A stretch of 64,000 nt of DNA, taken from positions 166,549 to 230,548 of the forward strand of contig NZ_BMUT01000003.1 in NCBI RefSeq assembly GCF_014650335.1. The letters run 5' to 3'. The stretch comes from Streptomyces hiroshimensis (lineage in GTDB: Bacteria; Actinomycetota; Actinomycetes; Streptomycetales; Streptomycetaceae). The notes beneath the pieces are model-generated. The model was not told the origin of the DNA. It searched no databases and worked only from the letters and a program-made list of their open reading frames with translations. Shown here one piece after another: positions 41,328 to 53,332 of the stretch. The translations under genes and the position numbers were made by a program. The stretch's first letter is position 1, and each line of letters starts with the position of its first letter.

Positions 41328-42350
41328 TCATCGGAGTCGGTCAGCGTCGATGACCGCCCGGGCGAACGCCCCCGGCGCTTCCTGCGGTGCATTGTGGCCG
41401 ATACCGTTCAGGGTCCGGTGGTCGTACGGGCCCGCGAATCTGTCCCGGTACGCCTCCCCGCCGCCCGGAACCGTGAACGGGTCGCGCTCGGCGTCGAGCG
41501 TCACCGTCGGCACGGTGATGACCGGCCGGGCGGTGAGCCGCTTCTCGTACGGTTCGTAGCGCCGTTCCCCCTCGGCCAGGCTCAGCCGCCAGCGGTAGTT
41601 GTGGATGACGATGGCGGCGTAGTCCGGGTTCTCGAAGGCGGCGGCCGTGCGCTCGAAGGTGGCGTCGTCGAAGTTCCACGTCGGGGACACGGTGTCCCAG
41701 ACCAGCCGCGTCAGGTCGTGCCGCTTGTCCTTGTCCTCCATGGCGATCCGGCCCCGCTCCGTGGAGAAGTAGTACTGGTACCACCAGGCGTGCTCGGTCG
41801 CCGGCGCCAGCGGCTGAAGGTTCGCTTCGAGGTTGATGACAAGGTATCCGCCGACCGACACCAGGGCCTTGCAGCGCTCGGGCCACAGCGCCGCGATGAC
41901 ATCGGCGGTCCGCGCTCCCCAGTCGAATCCGGCGAGCACCGCCTTCTCCAGCCCCAGTGCGTCCATCAGGGCGATGATGTCGAGGGCGAGGGCCGACTGC
42001 TGCCCGTTTCTGAAGGTCCGTGGCGAGACGAAGCGCGTCGTGCCGTGGCCGCGCAGATACGGCACGATCACTCGGTAGCCCTCCGCCGCCAGCAGGGGCG
42101 CGACATCGACGAAGCTGTGGATGTCGTACGGCCAGCCGTGCAGACAGATGACCGGCGGCCCGTGCGCCGGCCCGGCTTCGGCGTAGCCGATCTCCAGCAG
42201 ACCGGCCCTGACCTTCTTGAGCGGAGGGAACGCGGTGCGCCCTGTGACAGCCGAGGCCTGCGCCGCCCCCGCCGGTCCCGCCAGTGGCGCGGCGACCGCA
42301 CCACCGGCACCCAGGCCGAGAGCCTTGCCGAACGTACGCCTGTTGATCAT
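41328..42350 (-). CDS. Tat-exported epoxide-hydrolase-like alpha/beta hydrolase
   Basis: A 340-residue protein. INRRTFGKALGLGAGGAVAA is a twin-arginine signal, so the folded enzyme is exported. The hydrolase core has LHGWPYDIHSFVD (HGxP oxyanion motif), the nucleophile Asp in AGFDWGARTAD, and the catalytic His in GIGHNAPQEAPG, the pattern of epoxide hydrolases and haloalkane dehalogenases. ATG 42350 was chosen; the frame upstream has no signal. No operon partner is obvious; the ABC-F gene follows after 307 bases. Confidence 0.88.
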   Translation of the reverse strand: MINRRTFGKALGLGAGGAVAAPLAGPAGAAQASAVTGRTAFPPLKKVRAGLLEIGYAEAGPAHGPPVICLHGWPYDIHSFVDVAPLLAAEGYRVIVPYLRGHGTTRFVSPRTFRNGQQSALALDIIALMDALGLEKAVLAGFDWGARTADVIAALWPERCKALVSVGGYLVINLEANLQPLAPATEHAWWYQYYFSTERGRIAMEDKDKRHDLTRLVWDTVSPTWNFDDATFERTAAAFENPDYAAIVIHNYRWRLSLAEGERRYEPYEKRLTARPVITVPTVTLDAERDPFTVPGGGEAYRDRFAGPYDHRTLNGIGHNAPQEAPGAFARAVIDADRLR

Positions 42351-42474
42351 AAAAGCCCTCCGCGCGTCCCGAAGTGCCGGCCTGCGAGCGATCTGCGCCT
42401 CGCAGGAGATCCCACGCCCGCAGGGGTCCCGACGACCGCCATGGGCGTGCCATACGACTGTGGCACAGCCTGCG

Positions 42475-42738
42475 TCACTGGTCAAACAGGTGACGTAGGC
42501 CAAGTCGCGGCACATCAGAGGGGTTTGACCGCCGAGCGGCCGGCACCCGGTCCCGCAGCTCGGGCCGGATCTCCGCCGCGACCAGCAGGCGCCGGGCCTG
42601 TTCCTCGGAGAGCGGCTCCAGCTCGGTCACGTGCAGGGGCCGGGACCAGGCGGGGACGAGCAGCCGGCCTGCCGTGCGGGCGTGGTCCATCATGCGCCGC
42701 AGCAGCGTCGACTTGCCGATGCCGCCCGGCCCGTACAC
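42475..42738 (-). pseudogene. Remnant of an ATP-binding (AAA/NTPase) protein
   Basis: Eighty-seven codons with a good P-loop, YGPGGIGKSTLLRR, then an abrupt junction to a later part of such proteins (TELEPLSEEQARRLLVAAEI) and another jump near the end. In the same frame FAFYV precedes the P-loop, and an in-frame TAG lies just before that, so the real N-terminus is lost. Intact relatives have ~150 residues between the P-loop and the later segment. This is best read as a decayed, internally deleted gene. Confidence 0.65.
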
Positions 42739-42793
42739 GTAGAACGCGAAGGGCGCCTACGGGCGGGCGGCCGGCCTCCTCCGCGCAGACTGC

Positions 42794-42830
42794 CCCCGAG
42801 GAGGACCGGCCGGGCCGGTCCTCCTCGGGG
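42794..42830 (-). terminator. Strong hairpin terminator of cholesterol oxidase gene
   Basis: A perfect 17-bp stem, CCCCGAGGAGGACCGGC with GCCGGTCCTCCTCGGGG, and a 3-base loop. It lies 33 bases after the cholesterol oxidase stop and marks the edge of the polyene cluster. Confidence 0.85.
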
Positions 42831-42863
42831 TTCCTCCGTCCGGGGGTTCCTCCGGTCCGCGGT

Positions 42864-44820
<1,957 letters not shown>

Positions 44821-47562
44821 TCAGTCGTCCGCCGGGCCGGGCAGCAGGACGGAGAACGCGGCGAGTTCGGCCCGTCCGGCGACGTGGAGCTTGCGGTAGG
44901 CGCTGGTGAGGTGCTTCTCCACGGCGCGTGAGCTCACCTCGAGCCGTTCGGCGATGTCCTTGTTGGGCACCCCGTTGGCGGCGAGCCCGGCGACCCTGCG
45001 TTCGGAGCGGGTGAGTGCCGCCACCGCCACCGGGGTGCTGGAGCCGGCCGGGTCGGCGAGTTCGCGGGACGCCCGCTCGGCGATCCACGGCACGCCGCAG
45101 GTGAGGGCCTGGTCGCGGGCCCTGCGCAGCCTGACCTTGCCCTCGGCGTGCCGCCCGGCGGCCAGCAGCCGCCGGCCGAGGAGCAGTTCGGTGCGCGCGG
45201 CTTCCATGGTGTTCACCGAGTCCCCCAGGAGGGCGGCGGATTCGCGCAGCAGCTCGATGCCCCGCTCCCCCGCCGTGGCCGCGCCCCTGACCCGCTGGAC
45301 GCGGCCCATGGTGACGGGGGTGCCCCAGGCCACGGCCCGTTCGTACTCCTCGTCGGCGATGTCGAGGGCCTGCTGGGTCCGGCCCAGGCGGTGGTACAGC
45401 CCTGCCGCCCAGGTGCGCCAGGGGACGAGGGCGGGGTTGCGCCATTCGGCGCGCTCCGCCGAGCGGCCCCAGTCGAGGATGTACTCCAGGGCCGTGGCCA
45501 GGTCTCCCTCGACGGCCGCGACGGAGCCTCGCAGGAGCTGGAGGGGTGAGGGCCGGAAGTCGTGGTCGGCGATCTCGCGGTGGTGGGCGAGCAGCCGCCG
45601 GGCCAGCCTGGTGTCCCGGCTGTGGACGGTGACCATGACGAGGGCGGCCATGGAGGACAGCGTGGCCCACTCCGTCATGCCGAGTCCGAGGGCTTCCTCG
45701 ACGTGGGCCCTGGCCTCCTGCAGGCGCCCCCGGGCCAGCTGGAGGTGGGCGAGCTCGGTGGCGATCACCGCCCGGGGGGCGGGAGCGCCGTCCCGGCGGG
45801 CGCGTTCCCACGCGATCATCAGCCAGGGGCCGATGGCCTCCAGCGATTCCGCGGCCACCAGGACGCCGGTCAGGTGCGGCAGTGCGGTGTGGACGTGGGA
45901 GGGGGCCGCGGGTTCGTGCTGGAGGACGCGGTTGGCCTGGAAGGCGACGTCGGCGGCGGCCATCTGCTGGGTCACGGTGGCGCCGTGCAGGAGTACGGTG
46001 ACCAGTTCGCGTTCGGCGGCGGTGTGGATCGGGGGCGTGCTGCCCAGGGCGCGCAACCGTTCGCCGCAGCGTCCGATCTCGCCCGGTCCGGCCACGGCGA
46101 TGTGGCGCAGCCGGGCCTCGAGCCGCAGAGCGGCCTGGCGTTCGACGCCGGTGAGGCCGTCGGGGTCGCCCAGGTCGGCGGCCGCCTTGGCGACGGTGTC
46201 GATGACCGGCGGGGGGCAGCTGCCGAGCAGGAAGGGAGGGATGCGGGCGGCGGCGAGCGCGCGCCCGGCGGGGGTGGGGAGCAGGAGGAGGGCCTGGGAG
46301 AGGTGCCTCAGGGCGGTCTGCGGGTCGGTATCGCGCTCCGAAGCGGCCAGGTCGAGCAGCAGGGCCGCCCGGTCGGCGCCGGACGACGAGCTGCCGAGCA
46401 GGGCCCGGCGCAGGTAGCGGGCGGCGTCCTGGGGGGCTCCGCGCCGTCGCGCGGCGGTTGCGGCGGAGCGCAGTACGTCGACGGTCCAGCCTTCGTGGCA
46501 CGAGGTGACGGCAAGGAGCCGGGCGGCCGCCTGTTCCGCCGGGTGGCCGCCGCTGTGCAGCAGTTGCGCGGCGCGCAGGTGGATGTCCTCGTGTTCCGCG
46601 GGTGTCATCGATTCCTCGGCTGCCTCCCGCACGGAGGGGTGGGCGAAACGCGGTGCGGGGCCGTCGGTCAGCAGGCCGAGGCGGCGCAGGGATCGCGCGG
46701 CCTCCTCGCTGCCGGCGGTGTCGAGCTCCGCGAGGTCGCCGGCCAGTTCGAGGCCTGCGTCCTCGCCGAGGACCGCCAGTGCCCTGGCGAGCCGGCGTAC
46801 CGGGGCCGGCTGGGAGCGCAGGGCGACGGTGAGGCGCTCGTGCAGCGCGACGGGCCGGGGTTCCCGCACGGCGAGGGCGTGCCCGGGCGACGGTTCGTCC
46901 GGGGCGAGGGCGGCCAGGGCCGCGGTGAGGAACAGGGGGTTGCCACCCGATGCCTGGTGGCATGCGGCGGCCTGCGCAGGGTCACCTGGGTGGCCCAGGT
47001 GGTCGGCGACGAGGGCCTCGACGGTCTCCACGGGGAGGGGGGCCAGGTGAAGGACGGAGCCGGCGCGTTCCGCGAGGGCCTGCACCGGTGGTGCGTCCGC
47101 GCCCGGCTCGCCCTCCCGTACTCCGACGACCATGGTGGTACGCGAGCCGGGCAGCCGTTTGGCGAGCGCGACGAGCCAGCGCAGGGAGGGCGGGTCGGCC
47201 CACTGGAGGTCGTCCACGAGAACGAGGAGGGGCTTGCCGGCGCTGTACTCGGTGACGAAGGAGAGGAGTTCGGCGAACCGGTCCGGGCCGGGGACGGGGT
47301 CGGGGGCCCGGGAGCCCGGGAGCGGGTCGAGGAGCTGACTCACGACGCCGAAGGGGAAGTCCTGCTCCTGCGGAGCGCAGGCGGCGGTCAGGGTGCGCAG
47401 GCCGCGCCGTACGGCGAGTGCGGGCAGCCGCTGCAGCAGGGCGGTCTTGCCGCTGCCGATGCCGCCCGTCACGGCCAGCAGGCGGCCGTCGCCCCGGTGG
47501 GCGGCGTCCATCGCCGCGGTGATCAGGTCGAGTTCGCGTTGGCGTCCGCGAAGCGGTGTCAT
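44821..47562 (-). CDS. LAL-family LuxR regulator (third of three in transcription order)
   Basis: A 913-residue large ATP-binding LuxR regulator. Walker A is intact (GGIGSGKTALLQR, about residue 34); Walker B is LLVLVDDLQWADPPSLRW. A TPR-like helical middle follows, and the C-terminal LuxR helix-turn-helix is LTRSERRVAGLAANGV, NKDIAERLEVSSRAVEKHL. It is coupled by ATGA to the previous LAL gene. Three such regulators in a row are known from nystatin and amphotericin clusters (NysRI-RIII), where they activate polyene genes. Of the three here, only this one keeps the P-loop Lys. Confidence 0.92.
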   Translation of the reverse strand: MTPLRGRQRELDLITAAMDAAHRGDGRLLAVTGGIGSGKTALLQRLPALAVRRGLRTLTAACAPQEQDFPFGVVSQLLDPLPGSRAPDPVPGPDRFAELLSFVTEYSAGKPLLVLVDDLQWADPPSLRWLVALAKRLPGSRTTMVVGVREGEPGADAPPVQALAERAGSVLHLAPLPVETVEALVADHLGHPGDPAQAAACHQASGGNPLFLTAALAALAPDEPSPGHALAVREPRPVALHERLTVALRSQPAPVRRLARALAVLGEDAGLELAGDLAELDTAGSEEAARSLRRLGLLTDGPAPRFAHPSVREAAEESMTPAEHEDIHLRAAQLLHSGGHPAEQAAARLLAVTSCHEGWTVDVLRSAATAARRRGAPQDAARYLRRALLGSSSSGADRAALLLDLAASERDTDPQTALRHLSQALLLLPTPAGRALAAARIPPFLLGSCPPPVIDTVAKAAADLGDPDGLTGVERQAALRLEARLRHIAVAGPGEIGRCGERLRALGSTPPIHTAAERELVTVLLHGATVTQQMAAADVAFQANRVLQHEPAAPSHVHTALPHLTGVLVAAESLEAIGPWLMIAWERARRDGAPAPRAVIATELAHLQLARGRLQEARAHVEEALGLGMTEWATLSSMAALVMVTVHSRDTRLARRLLAHHREIADHDFRPSPLQLLRGSVAAVEGDLATALEYILDWGRSAERAEWRNPALVPWRTWAAGLYHRLGRTQQALDIADEEYERAVAWGTPVTMGRVQRVRGAATAGERGIELLRESAALLGDSVNTMEAARTELLLGRRLLAAGRHAEGKVRLRRARDQALTCGVPWIAERASRELADPAGSSTPVAVAALTRSERRVAGLAANGVPNKDIAERLEVSSRAVEKHLTSAYRKLHVAGRAELAAFSVLLPGPADD

Positions 47563-50279
47563 GATGTCGCTTTCGGTTGGTGCCCCAGTGCGGCGGCCAG
47601 TTCGGCCCGGCCCTGGATGCCCAGCTTGCGGTAGGTCTTGGTCAGGTGCAGTTCGACGGTGCGCGGAGTGACCGACAGCCGGGACGCGATGGCCCGGTTG
47701 GGCAGGCCGTCGGCGGCCAGTGCGGCCACCCGCAGTTCGGCGACGGTCAGTTCCTGCCGGGGCGCCGGTGCGGGGGCGGAGCGGGGCGGGGGCCGCAGTT
47801 CCTCGGCGCGCCGGTCCTCGGCACGGGCGGCGGGCGGCCTGCCGCTGCGGATCTGGTTGCGGTGGCCGCCGGTGCCCAGGGTGGGGTCTGGTGTGCGCCG
47901 GTCGGCGGGTTCCGCAGCGCCGGGGCCCGCGGGCGGCCGTCCTGCGTCCGCCGCGGCGCCGGGCCGGGCCCCGGGGACGCCCCAGGCGCGTGCGAGGTGC
48001 TGTTCCTCGGCGAGGAGGCCGGCGGCCACGGGGTCGTCCGCGGGCGCGCCGCAGGCCGAGGCGGCGACCCAGCGCCAGGGCAGGAAGGCGGGGTTGGTCA
48101 CCTGCCGGGCGAGGAGCCTGCGCCCGCACTCCAGCAGATCGGCCAGAGCCCGCTCCCGGTGGCCGCGGGCCAGGCGGGTCCGGCCCCGGGCGTAGAACAG
48201 GAGGGCCCCGGCCAGTCCGGCTGCGGTGCCGTACGGCTGTGCCAGGGCGAGGAGCCCTTCGGCTTCGTCCGGATCGCCCTGTTCCAGCCGCACCAGGGCC
48301 GCGAGGGCGATCAGCCCCGGGGTGAGGAACGGGGAACGGCAGTTGCCGAACATGGTCTCCTGGGCCCGTTCCAGCGCGTCCGACGCGGCGCCGGGCCGTC
48401 CGCGGCCCAGTTCGGCGAGGCCGGTGACGAGCAGGGCCAGGCCGGCCACCGGGCGCACGTCCGCGTACTGAGCGCGTACGAGCACGGTGTCGAGGGCCGT
48501 GCAGGCCTCCTCGTGGTCGCCGCTGAGTACCAGTACGTGGCAGGCGGCCACCTGCAGGAGGAGCGGCACGGTGCGGCGGGCGGCCGGAGCGAGGGCGGTG
48601 CGGGCCAGGCGGCGGGCGAGGCCGATGTCCTGGCCGCGCAGGGCGGTGCGCCAGGCCGCGGCTGCGGCCTCCGCCGCTCCGGCGGGCTCCGGGGGCAGCG
48701 GCGGGACCGGAAGGCTGTCCAGCTCGTGGGCGGCTTCCGGCTCGCTCTGTTCGGCGAGCCAATACAGGGCGCGCAGGGCGCCCGCGTCGTCGCCGTCCGG
48801 TGCGACGCGCTCGGCGGCCCGGGCGATCAGCGGCTGGGCGGCGGCCATGTCGCCGCGGGCCACCAGGAGTTCGGCGGCGCGTACCCAGGCGGGCCCGGCG
48901 GTGGCGTCGGCGGGGGTGAGCAGGGCCTGGCGCAGGTGCCGGTCGGCCGCCCCCGGGTCGGAGGGCAGGAGGGCGACCGCGAGTTCGGTCAGCAGCGGGA
49001 CGCGCTGCGCGGGCGGGGCGGGTTCGCGCAGGGCGCGCCGGAGCAGCCGGGCGGCGTCGGCCGTCCGGCCGGCGGCACGGTGGCGGGCGGCCTCGCCGCG
49101 CAGGAGGCCGACGGCCCAGGCGGCGCCGTCGGGCCGCGCGCCGAGCAGCATGCGGGCCACCGCGCCGTCGGGGGCGGCGGCCCGGTACGCCCATGCGGCG
49201 GTACGGGAGTGGAGTGTCTCCCGGCTCTCGACGCTCAGGCCGGCCAGGACGGTCTCGGCCGCCGCCGGGTGCCGGAACGCGGGCCGGTCGCCGGGGAGGA
49301 GCAGGCCTGTTCCGGAGAGCCGGGCGAGGGCGCGGGGCGCGTGCGCCCCGGTGAGGGCGGCGATCATGGGCCCGGTGCAGTCGGGGCCGGCGGCCGCGAT
49401 GACGCGCAGAACGGCGCGGAGTTCTTCGGGCAGCACGGTGAGCGTGTGCCGGGTGCGCTGCCGGACGGCATCCGCGGTGCAGTCGGCCAGGCGCGGCAGG
49501 TGGTCGGTGGTCGGCCGCCATCCGTTGCATGCGAACTGAATGGTGACCGAACGCAGCAGGGCGGGGTTCCCGTCGACGGCGCGCGCGGCCGCTTCCCGGA
49601 ACACGGGGTCGGCCGGGGTGTCCCATGCCCGGGCGAGGAGGTGGCTGACGGCGGGGTCCGGCAGCGGGCCGAGGGCGAGGGTGTGCCGGGCGACGGTGTG
49701 CTCGCCGTCCAGCGGGCACGCGTCGATGCGGTCCTCGGGTGCGGCGGGGGCGGCGTCGCTGCGGGAGGTGAGCAGCATCAGGGAGGTGCCCGCGAGGCGG
49801 CGGCCGAGGGCCTGCAGCCAGCGCAGGCTCGCCTGGTCGGCGTAGTGGAGGTCGTCGGCGACGAGGAGCAGCGGCTCGGTGCGGGCGGCGGCGAGGAAGA
49901 CCCGGCACAGGGCGGCCCGTTCCGGCTCCCACGGGCCCTGGAGCGGCTGTGGGGCCGCGGCGTGGCCGCTGCGCGCCAGGTCCCTGTGCAGTTCGGCGGC
50001 GAGGCTGTAGGGCAGGCCGGTCTCCTCCGGGCAGGCCTGGGCGGCGGCGACCCGGATGCCGGCCTGCCCGGCCAGGACGGCCGCGCGCTCCAGCAGGGCG
50101 CTGCGGCCGATGCCGGGCGGCCCGTGCACCTCGGCGAGCACGGGCCGGCCCCCGCGCAGGTGCTGCAGTGCGGCGGAGAGCAGGGCCTCTTCGCGTTCGC
50201 GGCCGGAGAGCGGTGAGGGCGCGCCGGGGCCGTCGCCGGGCGTACGGGGAGCGGGCTGCGGGGTGGTGGTCGGTGACAT
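47559..50279 (-). CDS. LAL-family LuxR regulator (second of three), degenerate P-loop
   Basis: A 906-residue LAL regulator. The P-loop reads GPPGIGRSALLER, with Arg in place of the catalytic Lys; Walker B LLLVADDLHYAD is kept. The C-terminal helix-turn-helix is LTVAELRVAALAADGL, NRAIASRLSVTPRTVELHL. A ~75-residue Pro/Ala/Arg-rich linker separates the TPR-like region from the DNA-binding domain. ATG 50279 was chosen; it lies 14 bases after the previous LAL stop. It is probably an activator of the polyene genes, but its ATPase may be weak or regulatory only. Confidence 0.9.
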   Translation of the reverse strand: MSPTTTPQPAPRTPGDGPGAPSPLSGREREEALLSAALQHLRGGRPVLAEVHGPPGIGRSALLERAAVLAGQAGIRVAAAQACPEETGLPYSLAAELHRDLARSGHAAAPQPLQGPWEPERAALCRVFLAAARTEPLLLVADDLHYADQASLRWLQALGRRLAGTSLMLLTSRSDAAPAAPEDRIDACPLDGEHTVARHTLALGPLPDPAVSHLLARAWDTPADPVFREAAARAVDGNPALLRSVTIQFACNGWRPTTDHLPRLADCTADAVRQRTRHTLTVLPEELRAVLRVIAAAGPDCTGPMIAALTGAHAPRALARLSGTGLLLPGDRPAFRHPAAAETVLAGLSVESRETLHSRTAAWAYRAAAPDGAVARMLLGARPDGAAWAVGLLRGEAARHRAAGRTADAARLLRRALREPAPPAQRVPLLTELAVALLPSDPGAADRHLRQALLTPADATAGPAWVRAAELLVARGDMAAAQPLIARAAERVAPDGDDAGALRALYWLAEQSEPEAAHELDSLPVPPLPPEPAGAAEAAAAAWRTALRGQDIGLARRLARTALAPAARRTVPLLLQVAACHVLVLSGDHEEACTALDTVLVRAQYADVRPVAGLALLVTGLAELGRGRPGAASDALERAQETMFGNCRSPFLTPGLIALAALVRLEQGDPDEAEGLLALAQPYGTAAGLAGALLFYARGRTRLARGHRERALADLLECGRRLLARQVTNPAFLPWRWVAASACGAPADDPVAAGLLAEEQHLARAWGVPGARPGAAADAGRPPAGPGAAEPADRRTPDPTLGTGGHRNQIRSGRPPAARAEDRRAEELRPPPRSAPAPAPRQELTVAELRVAALAADGLPNRAIASRLSVTPRTVELHLTKTYRKLGIQGRAELAAALGHQPKATS

Positions 50280-50293
50280 GTCCGTTCTCCCGG

Positions 50294-53125
50294 TCACCGG
50301 CCCGTCGCCTGCAGTCCGGCGGGGCGAAGGCCTCCGGGGAGCTCGGCGCGGCCCCGTACGCCGAGCTTGCGGTAGGCGTTGGTCAGGTGCATCTCCACCG
50401 TGCGGGTGGTGATGAACAGCGTCTCGGCGATCTTTTTGTTGCTCGCTCCGTCGCGGGCCAGGGCGGCCACGCGGCGCTCGCCGGCGGTGAGGGAGTCCAG
50501 CGGGCTGGCGGCGAGCTGCGGCATCCGTCCGCCCGCGGTGACCAGCAGTCTGCGCGCGATGGCGGCGAGCTGGTGGTATCCGCAGTGGGTGGCTCTTTCG
50601 ATGACGCGGCGCAGGTGGCGGCGGGCGCCGTCGGTGTCGCCGTGGCGCAGCAGTTCGTGGCCGAGCTGGAATTCGGCTTTGCCGAGCTCCAGGCGGGCCG
50701 GGGAGGAGGCCAGGGCGTCCACCGAGTCGCCGAGCAGCCGCAGCCGGGTCCGGCCCTCGGCGACGCAGGCCGCGGCGAGCAGGCCCAGGCCGAGGGCCCG
50801 GGAGGTGCCCCAGCGCCGGATGTCCGGCTGGACCTGCTCGACGATCCCGGCGGCCTCGGCGGTCCGGCCCATGCGGGCGAGGGTGGTGGTGGCGGGCAGC
50901 CACCAGGGGGCCAGGAGCGGGTTGGCCACGCCTGCTTCCTCCAGGCTGCGGCCGCACCTGCGCCACACCGCCACGGCGCCTTCCAGGTCGCCCTGTTCGC
51001 GCAGCGCCCGGCCGCGGACGTAGAGGTAGTGGTGCCACTCGAAGAGACGGTGTTCGAGTACGAAGTCGGTGCGCACGAGGCGGTCCAGCACGACGCAGGC
51101 GTCGGCGGTCCGGCCCGCGGAGAGCAGGGCACTGCCCAGGGCGATGTGGGCCATGGGCGCGGGGTCGCCCTGCCCGTCCCGCTCGGCGAGCACGAGAGCG
51201 GCCTGCGCCTGCCGCAGGGCGCCGGCGATGTCGCCGGCGTCGTGGAGGGCGAGGGAACGTCCGGCGAGCGCCGGGACCCGCACCCTCGCACCGTGGCGGG
51301 CGAGACCGCCGGCGCAGGAGCGCTCCAGGCCGGCCAGCGCCTCGTCGACGGCGTCCGCCAGGCCGAGCACGGTGGAGGGGCCGATGACCCACCAGCCGGC
51401 GGCGGGGGCCTCGTCCTCGACCCGTAGCGCCGTGCGGGCGAGGGCGGCCGCCTCTCCGGCCGGCCTGCCCTCCAGGCAGGCCATGACGCTCATGGCGGCC
51501 AGCAGCTGGCGCTCGGCGGGGCTGTCGCCGTGCGGCGGCGCCCAGGTGAGGGACCGTTCGCGGGCCGCGGACATGGCCGTCGTGTCGTTGACGGCGGTGA
51601 CCAGGAGAGCCGAGGCGACGGTGGTGCGCAGTTCGCGGTCGGCGGGCGCGGGGTCGGTGCCGAGGCCGGCGTCGAAGCCGTCCAGGACGTCTCCGAGGAT
51701 GCGCACGGCGTCGGGCGCGTGGCGGGTCCCGGCGGCCGAGAGGCCGTAGTCGACGGCGATGGCGGCCTTCTCCCGGGCGTCCGGGGCGGCGGTGAGGGCC
51801 TGGTGCAGGTGCCAGAGCGCGGCGGAGGGAGCCGTGGGGGCGCAGGCTCTCGCGAGTTCGCGGTGGGCGTCCTTGCGGTCGGCGGACGTGAGCTGTGCCG
51901 TCAGGGCGCTCCGCAGGCAGGTGACCACGTCCCTGGTGGCGGTCCGGCCGGGTGATTCGGCGATGGCGTCGCGGAGTACGGCGAGCATCCACGGCTCGTC
52001 GATGCGGTCCAGGAAGACGAGCTGGCCGACGATTTCGGCGGCCGGCCGTCCGGCGTCGTTGAGCAGCCCGGCGGCCCGGGAGCGCAGATCGTGCAGGGTG
52101 CGGGTCGGCAGGCCTGCCAGAACGGTCCGGCGGAGGGGATCGCACATCACCGGGCCGCGCGGGCCGGGGGTTATGGCTTCGAACCGGCGCAGCACACCGA
52201 GGGCGGTCTCCACGTGCCGGGCCGGAACGCCCGACAGTGCGCCCAGCAGGTCGGGCTCGGCACGGCCGAGGACGGCCAGGGCCGTGGCCACCTGCTGTAC
52301 GGGGCGGGGCTGACCGGCCAGGAAGCCCGGGATCAGCGAGGCGAGGATGTCGTGGTGCACCGCGCGCAGCCGGCGCAAACCTCCGCGGTCAGGGCGGATT
52401 CCGGCCCAGCGCAGCCCGGCGAGCAGCCGCCCGAGCAGCTGCGGGTTGCCTCCGCAGATCTCCGCGCAGCGCCGGGCGAAGAGCGGGTCCACGGGGCCGC
52501 CCAGCGCCCGGGCGATCATCCGGCCGGTGCCGGACTCGCTCATCGGCCCCAGCTCCAGCAGCGTGCAGCGGTCCTGGGCCAGGAGTTCGGCGAGGGCGGC
52601 CGTGCCGGGGCCGTCGCTCTCCGTGCGCTGGGCCAGGAGCACGAGGAGGGGTTGCGCGGCGACCCTGCGCAGGACGAAGCCGAGGCAGCGCAGAGAGGTT
52701 TCGTCGCACCACTGGGCATCGTCGAGGACGATGGCCAGCGGGCCGTCGGCCAGCAGCCGGAGGAGGTGGTCGTGGAACCGGCGGCAGCTCGCGTACAGGT
52801 CGGACGACGGCTCGGCAGGGCCCGGAGCCGTGGACTCTGAGGGGCCCGGAGCCGCGGGCTCGGCGGGAGGGATCAGCACGTCGACGACCCGGCCGGGCGC
52901 GGAACCGCCGCTGACGGTGCGCACGGTGAAGCCGTCGGCTCGCAGCCGGGCGGTGACGGCGGTCAGCAGGCTGCTTCTGCCGATTCCGGCCGGTCCCCGG
53001 ACCAGCAGGGCCTGCGCGGTCCCCGCCCGGGCCCGCCCGGCCTGCCGCAGCACTCTGTTCAGTTCGGCGGAGCGGCCGACCAGGTCCTGGAAAGCCTCGT
53101 GACGCGTCTCGGTACTGACCGCCAA
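50294..53125 (-). CDS. LAL-family LuxR regulator (first of three), degenerate P-loop
   Basis: A 943-residue LAL regulator. P-loop GPAGIGRSSLLTA has Arg for the conserved Lys; Walker B is LAIVLDDAQWCDETSLRC. The helix-turn-helix is LTAGERRVAALARDGA, NKKIAETLFITTRTVEMHL. The start is set at TTG 53125 because GAGAGG lies six bases upstream; upstream in-frame codons have no ribosome site. First gene of the three-LAL operon, with its promoter in the 207-base gap after the PAS-LuxR gene. Confidence 0.88.
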   Translation of the reverse strand: MAVSTETRHEAFQDLVGRSAELNRVLRQAGRARAGTAQALLVRGPAGIGRSSLLTAVTARLRADGFTVRTVSGGSAPGRVVDVLIPPAEPAAPGPSESTAPGPAEPSSDLYASCRRFHDHLLRLLADGPLAIVLDDAQWCDETSLRCLGFVLRRVAAQPLLVLLAQRTESDGPGTAALAELLAQDRCTLLELGPMSESGTGRMIARALGGPVDPLFARRCAEICGGNPQLLGRLLAGLRWAGIRPDRGGLRRLRAVHHDILASLIPGFLAGQPRPVQQVATALAVLGRAEPDLLGALSGVPARHVETALGVLRRFEAITPGPRGPVMCDPLRRTVLAGLPTRTLHDLRSRAAGLLNDAGRPAAEIVGQLVFLDRIDEPWMLAVLRDAIAESPGRTATRDVVTCLRSALTAQLTSADRKDAHRELARACAPTAPSAALWHLHQALTAAPDAREKAAIAVDYGLSAAGTRHAPDAVRILGDVLDGFDAGLGTDPAPADRELRTTVASALLVTAVNDTTAMSAARERSLTWAPPHGDSPAERQLLAAMSVMACLEGRPAGEAAALARTALRVEDEAPAAGWWVIGPSTVLGLADAVDEALAGLERSCAGGLARHGARVRVPALAGRSLALHDAGDIAGALRQAQAALVLAERDGQGDPAPMAHIALGSALLSAGRTADACVVLDRLVRTDFVLEHRLFEWHHYLYVRGRALREQGDLEGAVAVWRRCGRSLEEAGVANPLLAPWWLPATTTLARMGRTAEAAGIVEQVQPDIRRWGTSRALGLGLLAAACVAEGRTRLRLLGDSVDALASSPARLELGKAEFQLGHELLRHGDTDGARRHLRRVIERATHCGYHQLAAIARRLLVTAGGRMPQLAASPLDSLTAGERRVAALARDGASNKKIAETLFITTRTVEMHLTNAYRKLGVRGRAELPGGLRPAGLQATGR

Positions 53126-53332
53126 AGTGTTCCTCTCATGAAGCCTGACGCGACCTCGCATGTCGGCCGGCGCGTCGGCAGGCGGCCCTCGGGGAGAGCC
53201 GGTGTACGTGATCCACTCGACACGACAGTAAGAAACCGAACGGAACGATTCCACTCACCTTTGAGTCAGAACGCCGACATTGTGGCCGAATTGTCGCTGG
53301 TCGGCGGAGCGGGGGCGAGGGGGCGTGTCCGT

